Origin: Corynebacterium sp.
Lineage (GTDB): Bacteria > Actinomycetota > Actinomycetes > Mycobacteriales > Mycobacteriaceae
Direction of reading: 5' to 3'
DNA: 64,000 bases
Assembly (NCBI RefSeq): GCF_022712275.1
Contig: NZ_JALAGU010000054.1
Span: 62,001 to 126,000, forward strand
Positions 52,323 to 61,915 of this stretch are shown one piece after another. A model generated the notes under the pieces. That model did no database searches. It had not been told where the DNA came from and saw nothing but the letters and a program-made list of their open reading frames with translations. Both the position numbers and the translations under genes were made by a program. How positions within the stretch are numbered: position 1 is the stretch's first letter; each line of letters opens with the position of its first letter.

Positions 52323-53777
52323 ATGAGTAGTTCACTGGGCGGTTCCGCAGCATCACCTGCGTCCGAGGCCGCGACCACAGAAGAGACGCGGGGCGAACTG
52401 GGCCACGGGCTCAAGACCCGCCACCTGACGATGATGGGGCTGGGTTCCGCCGTCGGTGCGGGTCTGTTCCTCGGCACCGGTGTCGGCATCAAGGCGGCCG
52501 GCCCGGCGGTCCTCGTCTCCTACATCGTCGCCGGTATCGTCGTCGTCTTCGTCATGCGGATGCTCGGTGAGATGGCCGCCGCCCGTCCCGCCTCCGGCAC
52601 CTTCGCCACCTACGCCCGCCAGGCGTTCGGCGGTTGGGCCGGCTTCTCCCTGGGCTGGATGTACTGGTTCATGCTCATCATGGTGATGGGTACCGAGATC
52701 ACCGGCGCCGGTGCGATCATGGGCAAGTGGTTCGGCGTGGAGGGCTGGATCCCCGGCCTGGTCTGTGTGGTCCTGTTCACCGTCGTGAACCTCTTCGCCG
52801 TCCGCGGCTTCGGCGAGTTCGAGTACTGGTTCTCCTTCGTCAAGGTCGCCGTCATCATCGCCTTCCTCATCATCGGTGCCCTGCTCATCCTCGGGTGGCT
52901 GCCCGGTCACGGGTCCGTCGGCACAGACAACCTCACGCCGTTCGCCCCGGAGGGTATCTCCGGCATCTCCGCCGGCCTGCTGGCTGTCGCCTTCGCCTTC
53001 GGCGGTATCGAGATCGTGACCATCGCCGCCGCCGAGTCCGAGAAGCCGACCCAGGCCATCACCTCCGCGGTCCGCGCGGTGGTCTGGCGCATCATGATCT
53101 TCTACCTGGGCTCTGTCGCGGTGATCACCACGTTGATCAACTACACGGATCTCGCCGAGGAGGAGGACGCCTCCAACTCGCCGTTCACCCGCGTGCTCAG
53201 CATGGCCGATGTTCCGGCGATCGTCGGGATCATGGAGGTCGTCATCGTCCTGGCGCTGCTCTCCGCGTTCAACGCGCAGATCTACGCCACCTCACGGCTG
53301 ATGTACTCCTTCTCCTGGCAGGGCAACGCCCCGAAGGTCTTCCGGAAGCTCTCCTCCCAGAAGGTCCCGCTCCCGGCCGTCATCTGCTCCCTGGTCTTCG
53401 CCTTCATTTCCGTGGGTCTTCAGCTCTGGGGTCCGGAGGACCTCATCAACATCCTCTTCAACGCAGTCGGCGGCTGCCTGCTGGTCATCTGGGTGATGAT
53501 CGTCCTGTCCGAGCTGAAGCTGCGTCCGTTGCTGAAGGAGGAGGGCTCGCTGAAACTGAAGATGTGGTTCTGGCCGACGCTCCCGGTCGTCACCCTCGTC
53601 GCGCTGGCGGGACTGACCGTCCTCATGCTCTTCGACGAGAGCGCGCGGGACCAGGTCATCACGGTGGCCATCGCCTTCGGTCTGCTGTGTGCGCTGGGTG
53701 CCTGGGTCACCCGCCACCACGACCGTTTCGCCGATGACGCCCTGCGTGACAGGTCCGGGGAGACCGCCGGCAACTGA
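52323..53777 (+). CDS. aroP: Aromatic amino-acid permease (AroP-like)
   Basis: This 484-residue APC-superfamily permease has about 12 membrane helices. The N-terminus LKTRHLTMMGLGSAVGAGLFLGTG and the segments ASGTFATYARQAFGGWAGFSLGW and IVLALLSAFNAQIYATSRL resemble C. glutamicum AroP as remembered, and its place beside dapE and dapD matches the known location of that gene. It would import tryptophan, tyrosine and phenylalanine. The ATG at 52323 is two codons after a possible GTG. Specificity is inferred from similarity and context. Confidence 0.75.
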   Translation: MSSSLGGSAASPASEAATTEETRGELGHGLKTRHLTMMGLGSAVGAGLFLGTGVGIKAAGPAVLVSYIVAGIVVVFVMRMLGEMAAARPASGTFATYARQAFGGWAGFSLGWMYWFMLIMVMGTEITGAGAIMGKWFGVEGWIPGLVCVVLFTVVNLFAVRGFGEFEYWFSFVKVAVIIAFLIIGALLILGWLPGHGSVGTDNLTPFAPEGISGISAGLLAVAFAFGGIEIVTIAAAESEKPTQAITSAVRAVVWRIMIFYLGSVAVITTLINYTDLAEEEDASNSPFTRVLSMADVPAIVGIMEVVIVLALLSAFNAQIYATSRLMYSFSWQGNAPKVFRKLSSQKVPLPAVICSLVFAFISVGLQLWGPEDLINILFNAVGGCLLVIWVMIVLSELKLRPLLKEEGSLKLKMWFWPTLPVVTLVALAGLTVLMLFDESARDQVITVAIAFGLLCALGAWVTRHHDRFADDALRDRSGETAGN

Positions 53778-53781
53778 CCGG

Positions 53782-53787
53782 TAGACT
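53782..53787 (+). promoter_or_regulatory. -10 box for leaderless dapD transcript
   Basis: TAGACT ends 8 bases before the ATG at 53796, within the 18-base gap after aroP, so dapD probably has its own promoter. Confidence 0.5.
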
Positions 53788-53795
53788 GTGGTGCC

Positions 53796-54707
53796 ATGAC
53801 CTCTGCTTACGGAACCGGCATCGCGACCCTGACCGCTGACGACACCGTCCTCGACGTGTGGTACCCCGAGTTCGGCCTGGGTGACGCCCCTGCCGCCCCG
53901 CTCGACCTGTCCCACCTCGAGGATGAGGACGCCGACCGCGGCGTCCACCGCGTCGTGGTGCACACCACGATCGCCGACCTTGACGACGCCCCGGCGGACT
54001 CCGCCGACGCATACCTGCGCCTGCACCTCCTCTCCGGTCGCACCATCCAGCCCCACGGCGCCAACCTCGACGGGCTTTTCGGTAAGCTGACCAACGTCGT
54101 CTGGACCAACTTCGGCCCCTGTGCTGTGGAGGGCTTCGAGGCCACCCGTGCGAAGCTGCAGGCCCGCGGCAGGGTCACCGTCTACTCGATCGACAAGTTC
54201 CCCCGCATGGTCGACTACGTCGTGCCGACCGGGGTGCGCATCGGCGACGCCGACCGTGTCCGCCTCGGCGCACACCTCGCCGAGGGCACCACCGTCATGC
54301 ACGAGGGCTTCGTGAACTTCAACGCCGGCACGCTCGGCTCCTCCATGGTCGAGGGCCGGATCTCGGGCGGCGTCGTCGTCGAGGACGGCTCGGACGTCGG
54401 TGGCGGTGCCTCGATCATGGGTACCCTGTCCGGTGGCGGCAAGCAGGTCATCTCCATCGGAAAGCGCTGCCTGCTGGGCGCGAACGCCGGCGTCGGCATC
54501 TCCCTGGGCGACGACTGTGTCGTCGAGGCCGGCCTGTACATCACCTTCGGGACGAAGGTCGCCTTCGACGGAGACGTCGTCAAGGCCTCCGTCCTCTCCG
54601 GGGCGTCCAACCTGCTCTTCCGCCGCAACTCGGTCACCGGCGCGGTCGAGGCCGTTGCCCGGGCGACCGGATCGGTGGAGCTCAACGACGCACTCCACAA
54701 GAACTAG
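53796..54707 (+). CDS. dapD: Tetrahydrodipicolinate N-succinyltransferase (left-handed beta-helix type)
   Basis: This 303-residue enzyme succinylates tetrahydrodipicolinate, the entry to the succinylase branch of diaminopimelate synthesis. The hexapeptide-repeat left-handed beta-helix is clear in ADRVRLGAHLAEGTTVMHEG through GGGASIMGTLSGGGKQVISI and GKRCLLGANAGVGISLGDDC, and the N-terminal actinobacterial domain is present. It belongs to the longer DapD form of corynebacteria and mycobacteria. Substrate and CoA use follow from the family. A terminator lies just after it. Confidence 0.94.
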   Translation: MTSAYGTGIATLTADDTVLDVWYPEFGLGDAPAAPLDLSHLEDEDADRGVHRVVVHTTIADLDDAPADSADAYLRLHLLSGRTIQPHGANLDGLFGKLTNVVWTNFGPCAVEGFEATRAKLQARGRVTVYSIDKFPRMVDYVVPTGVRIGDADRVRLGAHLAEGTTVMHEGFVNFNAGTLGSSMVEGRISGGVVVEDGSDVGGGASIMGTLSGGGKQVISIGKRCLLGANAGVGISLGDDCVVEAGLYITFGTKVAFDGDVVKASVLSGASNLLFRRNSVTGAVEAVARATGSVELNDALHKN

Positions 54708-54729
54708 GGACACCGCCCCAGGGACAGCA

Positions 54730-54760
54730 GAGGACCCCCGACCAGTGGTCGGGGGTCCTC
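54730..54760. terminator. Terminator between dapD and dapC
   Basis: A perfect 14-bp stem (54730-54743 with 54747-54760) with a 3-base loop sits between converging stop codons. There is no long T-run, but stem strength and position favour a two-way terminator. Confidence 0.75.
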
Positions 54761-54785
54761 CGTGTCAGGGCCGGAAGACCGGGGC

Positions 54786-55928
54786 CTACTGCTCCAGCGT
54801 GCCGAGTCGCTGGGCGGCCTTGGCGATGTCCTCGTCCGTGGCGGTGAGGCCGATACGCACGTGCTTCTCCCCCGCGGGACCGTAGAAGTCACCGGGGGCG
54901 ACGAGGATGCCGAGTGCTGCGAGACGGTCCACCGTCTCGCGGCAGGGACGGTCCTCGGTGGCCCACAGGTACAGCCCACCCTCGGAATCATCGATACGCA
55001 GTCCTGCGTCCTCGACCGCGGCGGCGAGGAGTGCACGACGCTGCCGGTAACGGGTCTTCTGCAGGGTCTCCTGGTCGTCATCCTCGAGGGCGGCGACAGT
55101 GGCGGCCTGGATCGGGCCGGGCATCATGAGACCCGTGTTCCTGCGCACGGCGAGGGCCTCGGCGATGAGGTCCGTGTCGCCGACGAGGAAGCCGGCACGG
55201 TAGGACGCCAGGTTCGAGGTCTTCGACAGGGAGTGGACCGCGATGAGGTTCGTGAAGTCCCCGTCGCAGACCCGGGGATCCAGGATGGAGACCGGGGCGT
55301 CCTCGTCGGCATCGTTCCAGCCGAGGCCGAGGTAGCACTCGTCGGAGACGACGATGACGTCGCGCTCACGGGCGAACTCGACGAACTTGCGCAGGTGGTC
55401 GACACCGAGAACCTTGCCGTGCGGGTTTGCCGGGGAGTTCAGGAAGATCATCGCCGGGGTCGCCGGGCCGACCTTCAGCAGTGAGTCACTGCGCAGGACG
55501 TCCGCTCCGGCGATCTTCGCGCCGACCTCGTAGGTCGGGTACGCGAGCTCCGGGATCACCACGGTCTGGCCGGGGACCACACCGAGGATGAAGGGCAGCC
55601 AGGCGATGGCCTCCTTCGTGCCGACGACCGGCAGGACCTGTGCGGTCACCACGCCGGGCACGCCGAAGCGCCGTTCCATGGCCGTCACGATGGCGGCGCG
55701 GAGCTCCGGGGTGCCGATGGTCTGCGGGTAGCCCGGCTCACCGGCGTTCAGCGAGAGCGCCAGCTGGATCGAGGGCGCGACCGGGTCCACCGGGGTACCG
55801 ACCGAGAGATTGATGATGCCGTCGGGATGCGCGGCCGCCGTCGCCTTCGCCCCCTCGAGGGAGTCCCACGGGAAATCGGGGAGTTCGGCGGAGAGAGTGC
55901 GTCGGCGGGTTCGCGCTGCGTCGGTCAT
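54786..55928 (-). CDS. dapC: Succinyldiaminopimelate aminotransferase
   Basis: This 380-residue fold I PLP aminotransferase makes N-succinyl-LL-diaminopimelate from the keto compound. The PLP lysine lies in VHSLSKTSNLASYRAGFL (about residue 235), and the Asp/Tyr cofactor contacts are in VVSDECYLGLGW. The C-terminal EEGXX arginine region is normal. It sits 14 bases after the ferredoxin gene and near dapD and dapE, as in other corynebacteria. This places it with DapC rather than with generic aspartate aminotransferases. Confidence 0.9.
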   Translation of the reverse strand: MTDAARTRRRTLSAELPDFPWDSLEGAKATAAAHPDGIINLSVGTPVDPVAPSIQLALSLNAGEPGYPQTIGTPELRAAIVTAMERRFGVPGVVTAQVLPVVGTKEAIAWLPFILGVVPGQTVVIPELAYPTYEVGAKIAGADVLRSDSLLKVGPATPAMIFLNSPANPHGKVLGVDHLRKFVEFARERDVIVVSDECYLGLGWNDADEDAPVSILDPRVCDGDFTNLIAVHSLSKTSNLASYRAGFLVGDTDLIAEALAVRRNTGLMMPGPIQAATVAALEDDDQETLQKTRYRQRRALLAAAVEDAGLRIDDSEGGLYLWATEDRPCRETVDRLAALGILVAPGDFYGPAGEKHVRIGLTATDEDIAKAAQRLGTLEQ

Positions 55929-55942
55929 CGGTGGGTTTCCTT

Positions 55943-56266
55943 CTAGTCCTGGTTCTGGGGCGGCAAGTTCCTGATGCCCTCGGGGTCGAAGTCCTGGGGG
56001 CCGAGCTTGGCTGCTCCGCCCGGGTCACCGAGATCGTCGAAGAACGCGGTGTTGAAGTCGATGTAGTCCTCCCACTCGTCTGGGAGGTCGTCCTCGTAGA
56101 AGATAGCCTCGGTCGGGCACACCGGCTCGCAGGCGCCGCAGTCCACGCACTCGTCGGGGTGGATGTACAGCGATCGCTTGCCCTCGTAGATGCAGTCGAC
56201 CGGGCATTCCTCCACACAGGCCCGGTCCATCACATCGACGCAGGGCTGCGCGATTACGTAGGTCAT
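55943..56266 (-). CDS. fdxC: 7Fe-type ferredoxin
   Basis: This 107-residue electron carrier has an N-terminal cluster region CVDVMDRACVEECPVDC, with spacing expected for a 3Fe-4S/4Fe-4S ferredoxin of actinobacteria, and a second set CVDCGACEPVCP for a 4Fe-4S cluster. An acidic C-terminal extension (DFDPEGIRNLPPQNQD) is usual for the FdxC/FdxA type. It lies 14 bases before dapC, probably co-transcribed. Confidence 0.93.
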   Translation of the reverse strand: MTYVIAQPCVDVMDRACVEECPVDCIYEGKRSLYIHPDECVDCGACEPVCPTEAIFYEDDLPDEWEDYIDFNTAFFDDLGDPGGAAKLGPQDFDPEGIRNLPPQNQD

Positions 56267-56344
56267 TGATTGTCACTTTCTCGGAAACTCGTCACGATTG
56301 CCGTCCGCAGGTCGTCAGTACTGCTTCAAGCAGATCTAATCTTG

Positions 56345-56776
56345 TCACTTCAACCGCAGCAATGCCCAACCGCCGCCGGCCAGTCCGAGCGGCAGCAGAA
56401 GCAGTGTGGTCAGGGAGCCACCCATGACGGTGTCTCCGCCGAGACCGGGGATGGCGGGCCAGAACACGAGGATCAGGTATCCCGCCAGCCAGGTCCACAT
56501 CGGGGCGGCGGCCAGGGAGCGGTTGTCGGTCCACAGGAGTGCCGTTTTCGTCAGCACCGCCAGGAACCACGGTGTGGCCACCAGCGGCCACGGGAAGGGC
56601 ACGGCGGTGTCACCGACCGTGATCCTGGATCCGAGGTAGAGGGCCGCGAGCAGTACCGCGGCCAGTGCCCCGACGCACAGCCAGATGATCCCCGCCCGGC
56701 GTTCGGCGCGGGTCGTGTCCCGGCGCACCTGCCGGCGTTCCGGATCTCCCCAGTGGGGTTCGTCTGTGGTGTACAT
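56345..56776 (-). CDS. Conserved membrane protein of mshB region
   Basis: This 143-residue protein has an N-terminal charged segment (about 30 residues, GDPERRQVRRDTTRAERRAG) and three or four hydrophobic helices. No family motif is recognised. GGGAGG lies 6 bases before the ATG. It starts 3 bases after mshB ends, so it is the last gene of a lpqW-mshB-membrane protein unit. Function unknown. Confidence 0.75.
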   Translation of the reverse strand: MYTTDEPHWGDPERRQVRRDTTRAERRAGIIWLCVGALAAVLLAALYLGSRITVGDTAVPFPWPLVATPWFLAVLTKTALLWTDNRSLAAAPMWTWLAGYLILVFWPAIPGLGGDTVMGGSLTTLLLLPLGLAGGGWALLRLK

Positions 56777-56779
56777 CGG

Positions 56780-57745
56780 CTACCTCCCTTCAGCAAATAG
56801 ACAGTCTAGTCTGTTCAGCGTTTCGCCCGAAAGTCCAGCCTCGCCGTCCCGCCGTTCGCCCAGCATGAAACTCTCCGTGCCGATGAGCGGCTGGGTGATG
56901 AGGTTGGACAGACAGAAGGGCACCGGAGCGCCGACGGCGCTGGCCCTGGGGGTGTCGATGACATCACCGACGGAACCGTCGGCGACCCAGAGCTGGGTGG
57001 CGTGGGCGACCATCGCGGCCTGCTTGGCGGCGAGATCCTCGGCGGAGCCGGTGACGCGGGCGTCCACCGAGGACGCCGGAACGCTCGCCAGCTCGCCGTC
57101 GTCCGGCCACCGCCAGTCGGCCGGGGGACCGCCTGCCGCACGCAGTTCGGCCAGGCCGGCGTCCAGCTGCTCGGTCTCGGTGACACACCACCAGATCCTC
57201 GCCGGGGTCCACTCCCCCGCGTCCGCCTGGGCGGCGACGGCGGCATGGGTGATCTCGTGGGCACGGATGTGGTCAGGGTGGCCGTAGCCGCCGTCGGGAC
57301 CGTAGGTGACGACGACGTGTGGACGCAGACCCGCGATCTCGGCACGCAGGGCATCGACTGCGGCACCCCCGGAGCGCACGAAGGCGCGGGGATGATCCGC
57401 CGGCGGTGTGCCCGCCATACCCGAGTCACGCCAGTGCGCGACACCGCCGAGGAACCGCGGCCGGGCGGTCCCGGTGACCTCGTCCTGGTTGACGCCCAGC
57501 GCCGCCAGGGCGCGCTGGAGTTCGGCGATGCGGTACCCGCCGAGCAGTCCGGAGTGTTCGGCGACGAGGCCCTGGTACTTGTCCCCGATGACCTCACCTT
57601 CCTCGCCGAGGGTGCAGGTCACCACCGTAACCTCGGCGCCGCGGCGGGCCCAGTGGGTCAGGGCGAGGCCGGTCCACAGGGATTCGTCGTCGGGGTGGGC
57701 ATGCACGGCGAGCACGCGCAGGCCCTGCAGGTTCTGGTCGGTCAT
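56780..57745 (-). CDS. mshB: MshB deacetylase of mycothiol biosynthesis
   Basis: This 321-residue zinc-dependent GlcNAc-inositol deacetylase makes GlcN-Ins for mycothiol. The zinc-binding motif HAHPDDESLWTG (His and Asp ligands) lies near residue 15 and the third ligand in GGYGHPDHIRAHE near 147, as in MshB/LmbE proteins. It overlaps the end of the lpqW-like gene by one base (TGATG), so they are co-translated. Mycothiol is the main thiol of corynebacteria. Confidence 0.93.
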   Translation of the reverse strand: MTDQNLQGLRVLAVHAHPDDESLWTGLALTHWARRGAEVTVVTCTLGEEGEVIGDKYQGLVAEHSGLLGGYRIAELQRALAALGVNQDEVTGTARPRFLGGVAHWRDSGMAGTPPADHPRAFVRSGGAAVDALRAEIAGLRPHVVVTYGPDGGYGHPDHIRAHEITHAAVAAQADAGEWTPARIWWCVTETEQLDAGLAELRAAGGPPADWRWPDDGELASVPASSVDARVTGSAEDLAAKQAAMVAHATQLWVADGSVGDVIDTPRASAVGAPVPFCLSNLITQPLIGTESFMLGERRDGEAGLSGETLNRLDCLFAEGR

Positions 57746-59757
57746 CAGTCGTCCTCTTCGTCGGATGTGGTTGAGGTCGTAGGTGCTGCGGAAGTGGCGG
57801 ACGCAGCAGAGGCGTCCGTCTCCTCGGCGCGACGCCAGGTGGCGGCTGAGACCAGCGGGCCGGTGTCCCGGTCAAGCGGCCAGTCGGCGAGCCGGGGCTC
57901 CGGGCCGACGAGGTCGGGGCCGGCGGCGATGACCCGACGGTCGTCGATCAACGGCACGTCGACGCGCTGCTCGGCGACGGCGTCGGAGACCCGGTCCACA
58001 GTGTCGTCGACCAGGGCACTGACCCGGTCCTCGGACAGATCCGCCACCGAGAACAGCGCGGCATCCAGGATGCCGTTGACCTCGGCCGAGCACAGACCCG
58101 AGGTGTTGACGGTACGTCCCGTGGCGGCGGCGTCCTCGCCCTCCGCGCCGGAAGGGTCGGAGGAGTCGGAGGTCCCGCCGGGTTCCGACGGTTCCGACGG
58201 TTCAGTCGTTCCCGTGGGCTCAGTCGTCACCGAACTGTCGGTGGGTTCCGTGGTCTGTGACTCCGAGGTGGGCACGGCGGTGACCGAGGGGAGTCCGGTG
58301 GACGGCCTCGACACCGACCGGTCGGCGGTGTCGCAGCCGTAGCGGCTGCGTAGTTCGCTGAGGGTCTCCGGGGTCTCCTGCCACGCGATGACGGCGTCGA
58401 CCTCACCGGAGGGCAGGAAGGAACCGTAGAGGTCAGATGAGGAACGGATGACCGGCTCTGCGGCGATGCCGACGCCGGTGAGCTGGTCGACGACGCGACG
58501 GGCGGCCTCGACCGCCGTGGCGTCCCCGCTGTCCGCCCCGATCCGCAGCGGGGTGAGGTCGCTGTCCACCGTCGGCAGGGCGGGAGTGGCCGGGGCGCTG
58601 TCGACGGCGCCGTCAATGTCACTCTCAACGGTGCTGTCGCCGGTCACCTCGTCGGCACCGATGCCCCCTCCCGGTGCCGTCGCGGCAGGATCCTGGGTGA
58701 GGATGCGGGCCAGGGCGTCGGCGTCGAGGGCGTCGGTCACCCGGGTGCGGTTGGTCAGCGAGGTCATCCGCGGCGCCGTGGTGTTCAGTGTCATGACCAG
58801 GTCAGGACGCCGCGTCATCTCACGGACGCGCAGACCCGGCACCGCGGCCAGCGACTCGGTGGTCACCCCCTGCTCCCCGGTCAGCAGCATCTGCAGCTGA
58901 CCGGTGCGCAGCATCTGGGTGGCGGTGCGGGTGTCCGGCACGACCGAGAGCACGACGCTGTCACTGCGTGCGGGAGACTCACCCCAGTACCGCTGATTGC
59001 GGTCCAGGCGGATCTCACCGCGGGCGGTGTCCACCGCACGGACCCGGAACACCCCGCCGGACGCCGCGGGCACACCGGACATCATCGAGTCGAAGCTGCG
59101 GTCCTCGGTGCGGTAGATGTGGCTCGGCAGCAGGTCGGAGAAGAGGTCACGCCAGTCTGGGTCGGGACCGGTGAAGGTGACGTCGACCGTGCGTCCTCCC
59201 GCGGAGACGGAGAGCTTGTCGATCATCGCGTAGCCCGCCGGGTCCACCACGCCAGAGCGTCCGGTGATCTGCTGGTGGAGGTAGTCGAAGTCTGCCCCGG
59301 TGACGGGCGTCCCGTCCGACCACTGGGCGTCGGAGCGCAGGACGTAGCGGACCTTGGTCGGTGCCGCCTCGGTGCCCTCGGTGACCTTCACGGACTCCAG
59401 CAGATCAGTGTTGAGTGCCGTCCGGGCGCCGGTCGGACTGCCGGTAGGCACGGTGAAGGCGCTGGGCAGGGTCAGCTGGGCGACGACACTCGTCGCCAGG
59501 GAACGCGACCCTATGAGGTGGGGGTTGAGGTCACCGGGGATGCTGTCCACGCCGACGGTGACGGTACGGAGCTCATCGGGCACCGCGCCCGGCTCCTCCG
59601 TCTCCTCCGGGGTGGTGCTGACTGTCTGCGGCGCAGCAATGGTCGGCGCATCCGAGGGACGCGCCTGACAGCCGGCGAGGACCGCTCCGACAAGCCCTAC
59701 GGCGCTGAGCGCCGCCACGACAGCGGAAAGCCGCCGGGGGCGACTGTTCTCTACCAC
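57745..59757 (-). CDS. lpqW: LpqW-like lipoprotein (solute-binding protein family 5 fold)
   Basis: This 670-residue lipoprotein has a lipobox LAGC near residue 29, an acidic/Pro linker, and an oligopeptide-binding fold (VGVDSIPGDLNPH..WSDGTPVTGADFDYL). An unusually long Ser/Thr/Glu/Pro insertion follows at about 490-550. No ABC permease or ATPase genes adjoin, and it lies between mshB and typA, the context of LpqW. LpqW orthologs in mycobacteria and C. glutamicum help lipomannan/lipoarabinomannan synthesis rather than import. GTG start, with GGAG 9 bases upstream. Confidence 0.78.
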   Translation of the reverse strand: MVENSRPRRLSAVVAALSAVGLVGAVLAGCQARPSDAPTIAAPQTVSTTPEETEEPGAVPDELRTVTVGVDSIPGDLNPHLIGSRSLATSVVAQLTLPSAFTVPTGSPTGARTALNTDLLESVKVTEGTEAAPTKVRYVLRSDAQWSDGTPVTGADFDYLHQQITGRSGVVDPAGYAMIDKLSVSAGGRTVDVTFTGPDPDWRDLFSDLLPSHIYRTEDRSFDSMMSGVPAASGGVFRVRAVDTARGEIRLDRNQRYWGESPARSDSVVLSVVPDTRTATQMLRTGQLQMLLTGEQGVTTESLAAVPGLRVREMTRRPDLVMTLNTTAPRMTSLTNRTRVTDALDADALARILTQDPAATAPGGGIGADEVTGDSTVESDIDGAVDSAPATPALPTVDSDLTPLRIGADSGDATAVEAARRVVDQLTGVGIAAEPVIRSSSDLYGSFLPSGEVDAVIAWQETPETLSELRSRYGCDTADRSVSRPSTGLPSVTAVPTSESQTTEPTDSSVTTEPTGTTEPSEPSEPGGTSDSSDPSGAEGEDAAATGRTVNTSGLCSAEVNGILDAALFSVADLSEDRVSALVDDTVDRVSDAVAEQRVDVPLIDDRRVIAAGPDLVGPEPRLADWPLDRDTGPLVSAATWRRAEETDASAASATSAAPTTSTTSDEEDD

Positions 59758-59814
59758 TCCCGACGGCTCCTCTCACCAGTGCCCCTGCTGACAGGGGCGA
59801 CTACCGGACTTCGA

Positions 59815-61725
59815 TCACTTCTTGTCGCGCTGCTTCGCGCGGGACGCCGCACGACCACGCTCGGTGGCACCGAGGATAGTCTTACGCACGCGGATGGCCT
59901 CGGGGGTGACCTCGACACACTCGTCGTGGCCACAGAACTCCATGGCCTCGTCCAGGGAGAGGTTTCGGGCCTTGGCCAGCGTCACGGTGGCGTCCGCGGT
60001 GGCGGAACGCATGTTCGTGAGCTTCTTCTCCTTGGTGATGTTGATGTCCATGTCCTCGTCGCGGTTGTTCTGGCCGACGACCATACCCTCGTAGGTCTCG
60101 GTACCGGGCTCGACGAAGAAGGAACCGCGGTCGGCCAGCTGGGTCAGCGCGTAGGCGGTGATCTGGCCGGTGCGGTCGGCGACCAGGGAACCGTTCGGAC
60201 GGTCCTTGATCTCGCCGGCCCAGGCGTCGTAACCGGCGGAGTAGCTGTTGGCGATACCGGTGCCGCGGGTCTCGGTCATGAAGATGGTGCGGAAACCGAT
60301 GAGGCCACGGGCCGGAACCAGGAAGGTCATCCGGATCCAGCCGTTACCGGTGTTGTCCATGCCTTCCATGCGGCCCTTACGGGCGGCCATGAGCTGGGTG
60401 ATGGCACCGAGGTGCTCCTCTGGGGCGTCGATGATCATGTGCTCCCAAGGCTCCTGCAGCTTGCCGTCGACGGTCTTGGTGACCACCTGCGGCTTACCGA
60501 CGGTGAGCTCGAAGCCTTCGCGACGCATGGTCTCGACGAGAATGGACAGCGCCATCTCGCCACGCCCCTGGACCTCCCAGGCGTCAGGACGCTCGGTCGG
60601 CAGGACCTTGATGGAGACGTTACCGATGAGCTCCTGGTCCAGGCGGTTCTTGACCACGCGGGCGGTGAGCTGGTTGCCGGAGCGGCCGGCCATCGGGGAG
60701 GTGTTCACACCGATGGTCATGGAGATGGCGGGCTCGTCGACGGTGATGCGCGGCAGGGCGACCGGGTGCTCCGGGTCGGCCAGGGTGTCGCCGATCATGA
60801 CGTCCTCGATACCGGAGATCGCGGCGATGTCACCGGCGATGACCTCGTCGGTGGCGACACGGTCGACGCCGACGGTACGGAGCAGCTCGGAGATCTTGAC
60901 GTTCTTGACGTGCTCCTCGCCGTTCTCGTCGTAGTGGATCCAGGCGACCTGCTGGCCCTTGTGCAGGGAGCCGGCGAAGACGCGGACCAGGCCGATACGG
61001 CCGAGGAAGTTGGAGGAGTCCAGGTTGGTGACGTGGGCCTGCAGCGGGGCGTCATGCTCGGCGGAGGGCTCCGGGAGGACGTCGTAGATGACGTCGAACA
61101 GGGACTGGAGGTCCTCGGCGTCCGGGATGTTGCCGTTACCGGGGTTCTCGGTGGAGGCCTTGCCGGCGCGGCCGGAGGTGTAGATGACCGGGAGGTCGAG
61201 GAGGGTCTCGGCGGCCTCGGCGGCCTCCGGGTCGTCGAGGGCGGAGGCCAGCTCGAGGAGCAGGTCCTGGGCCTCGGAGACGACCTCGTCGATGCGGGCA
61301 TCGGGGCGGTCGGTCTTGTTGACACAGATGATGACCGGCATCTTGGCCTCGAGGGCCTTGCCGAGCACGAAGCGGGTCTGCGGCAACGGCCCCTCGGAGG
61401 CGTCGATCAGGAGGACGACACCGTCGACCATGGACAGTGCGCGCTCGACCTCGCCACCGAAGTCGGCGTGACCCGGGGTGTCGATGACGTTGATGATGAG
61501 GTCGGAACCGTCCTTGCCCTTGCCGGCACGCCGGATGGCGGTGTTCTTGGCGAGGATGGTGATGCCCTTTTCCTTCTCCAGGTCCCCGGAGTCCATGACA
61601 CGGTCCTCGACCTGCGCGTGCGGGTCGAAGACCCCCGACTGACGCAGCATTGCGTCCACGAGGGTGGTCTTGCCATGGTCGACGTGCGCGACGATGGCGA
61701 CATTACGGAATTCAGTCAGTGACAC
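59815..61725 (-). CDS. typA: Ribosome-associated GTPase TypA/BipA
   Basis: This 636-residue translational GTPase has G1 AHVDHGKTTLVDAML, G3 DTPGHADFGGEV and G4 NKTD, domain II, EF-G-like domains III and V, and the C-terminal domain typical of BipA, ending in a Lys/Arg-rich tail. It associates with 70S or 50S particles and matters under stress. GTG start; AAGGAAG lies 12 bases upstream, a rather long spacing. It is divergent from the secreted-protein gene. Confidence 0.96.
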   Translation of the reverse strand: MSLTEFRNVAIVAHVDHGKTTLVDAMLRQSGVFDPHAQVEDRVMDSGDLEKEKGITILAKNTAIRRAGKGKDGSDLIINVIDTPGHADFGGEVERALSMVDGVVLLIDASEGPLPQTRFVLGKALEAKMPVIICVNKTDRPDARIDEVVSEAQDLLLELASALDDPEAAEAAETLLDLPVIYTSGRAGKASTENPGNGNIPDAEDLQSLFDVIYDVLPEPSAEHDAPLQAHVTNLDSSNFLGRIGLVRVFAGSLHKGQQVAWIHYDENGEEHVKNVKISELLRTVGVDRVATDEVIAGDIAAISGIEDVMIGDTLADPEHPVALPRITVDEPAISMTIGVNTSPMAGRSGNQLTARVVKNRLDQELIGNVSIKVLPTERPDAWEVQGRGEMALSILVETMRREGFELTVGKPQVVTKTVDGKLQEPWEHMIIDAPEEHLGAITQLMAARKGRMEGMDNTGNGWIRMTFLVPARGLIGFRTIFMTETRGTGIANSYSAGYDAWAGEIKDRPNGSLVADRTGQITAYALTQLADRGSFFVEPGTETYEGMVVGQNNRDEDMDINITKEKKLTNMRSATADATVTLAKARNLSLDEAMEFCGHDECVEVTPEAIRVRKTILGATERGRAASRAKQRDKK

Positions 61726-61915
61726 AGATCCAGGTCTTCCTTATAGAGCGAGAGAAACAGCATTCAGGCATGTCGGCAGTCCCGACATGCGGACGGGGGT
61801 ACAGAGTACCCGCTCCACCCCTTATTCTTCTCATCAGACAGAAGTGCGCTCGTTTCGCGTGACGCATGTTACTGTTGTGAACAATGTGACTCATGAGGTT
61901 TTCGAAAGGCTCCAC

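Noticed and set aside
57745..59757. Peptide ABC transporter binding protein
   Set aside because: No permease or ATPase genes adjoin, and the mshB/typA context and lipobox fit LpqW better.
59119..61722. 867-codon plus-strand frame antisense to typA and lpqW
   Set aside because: Shadow of typA; no motif and no plausible start signals.
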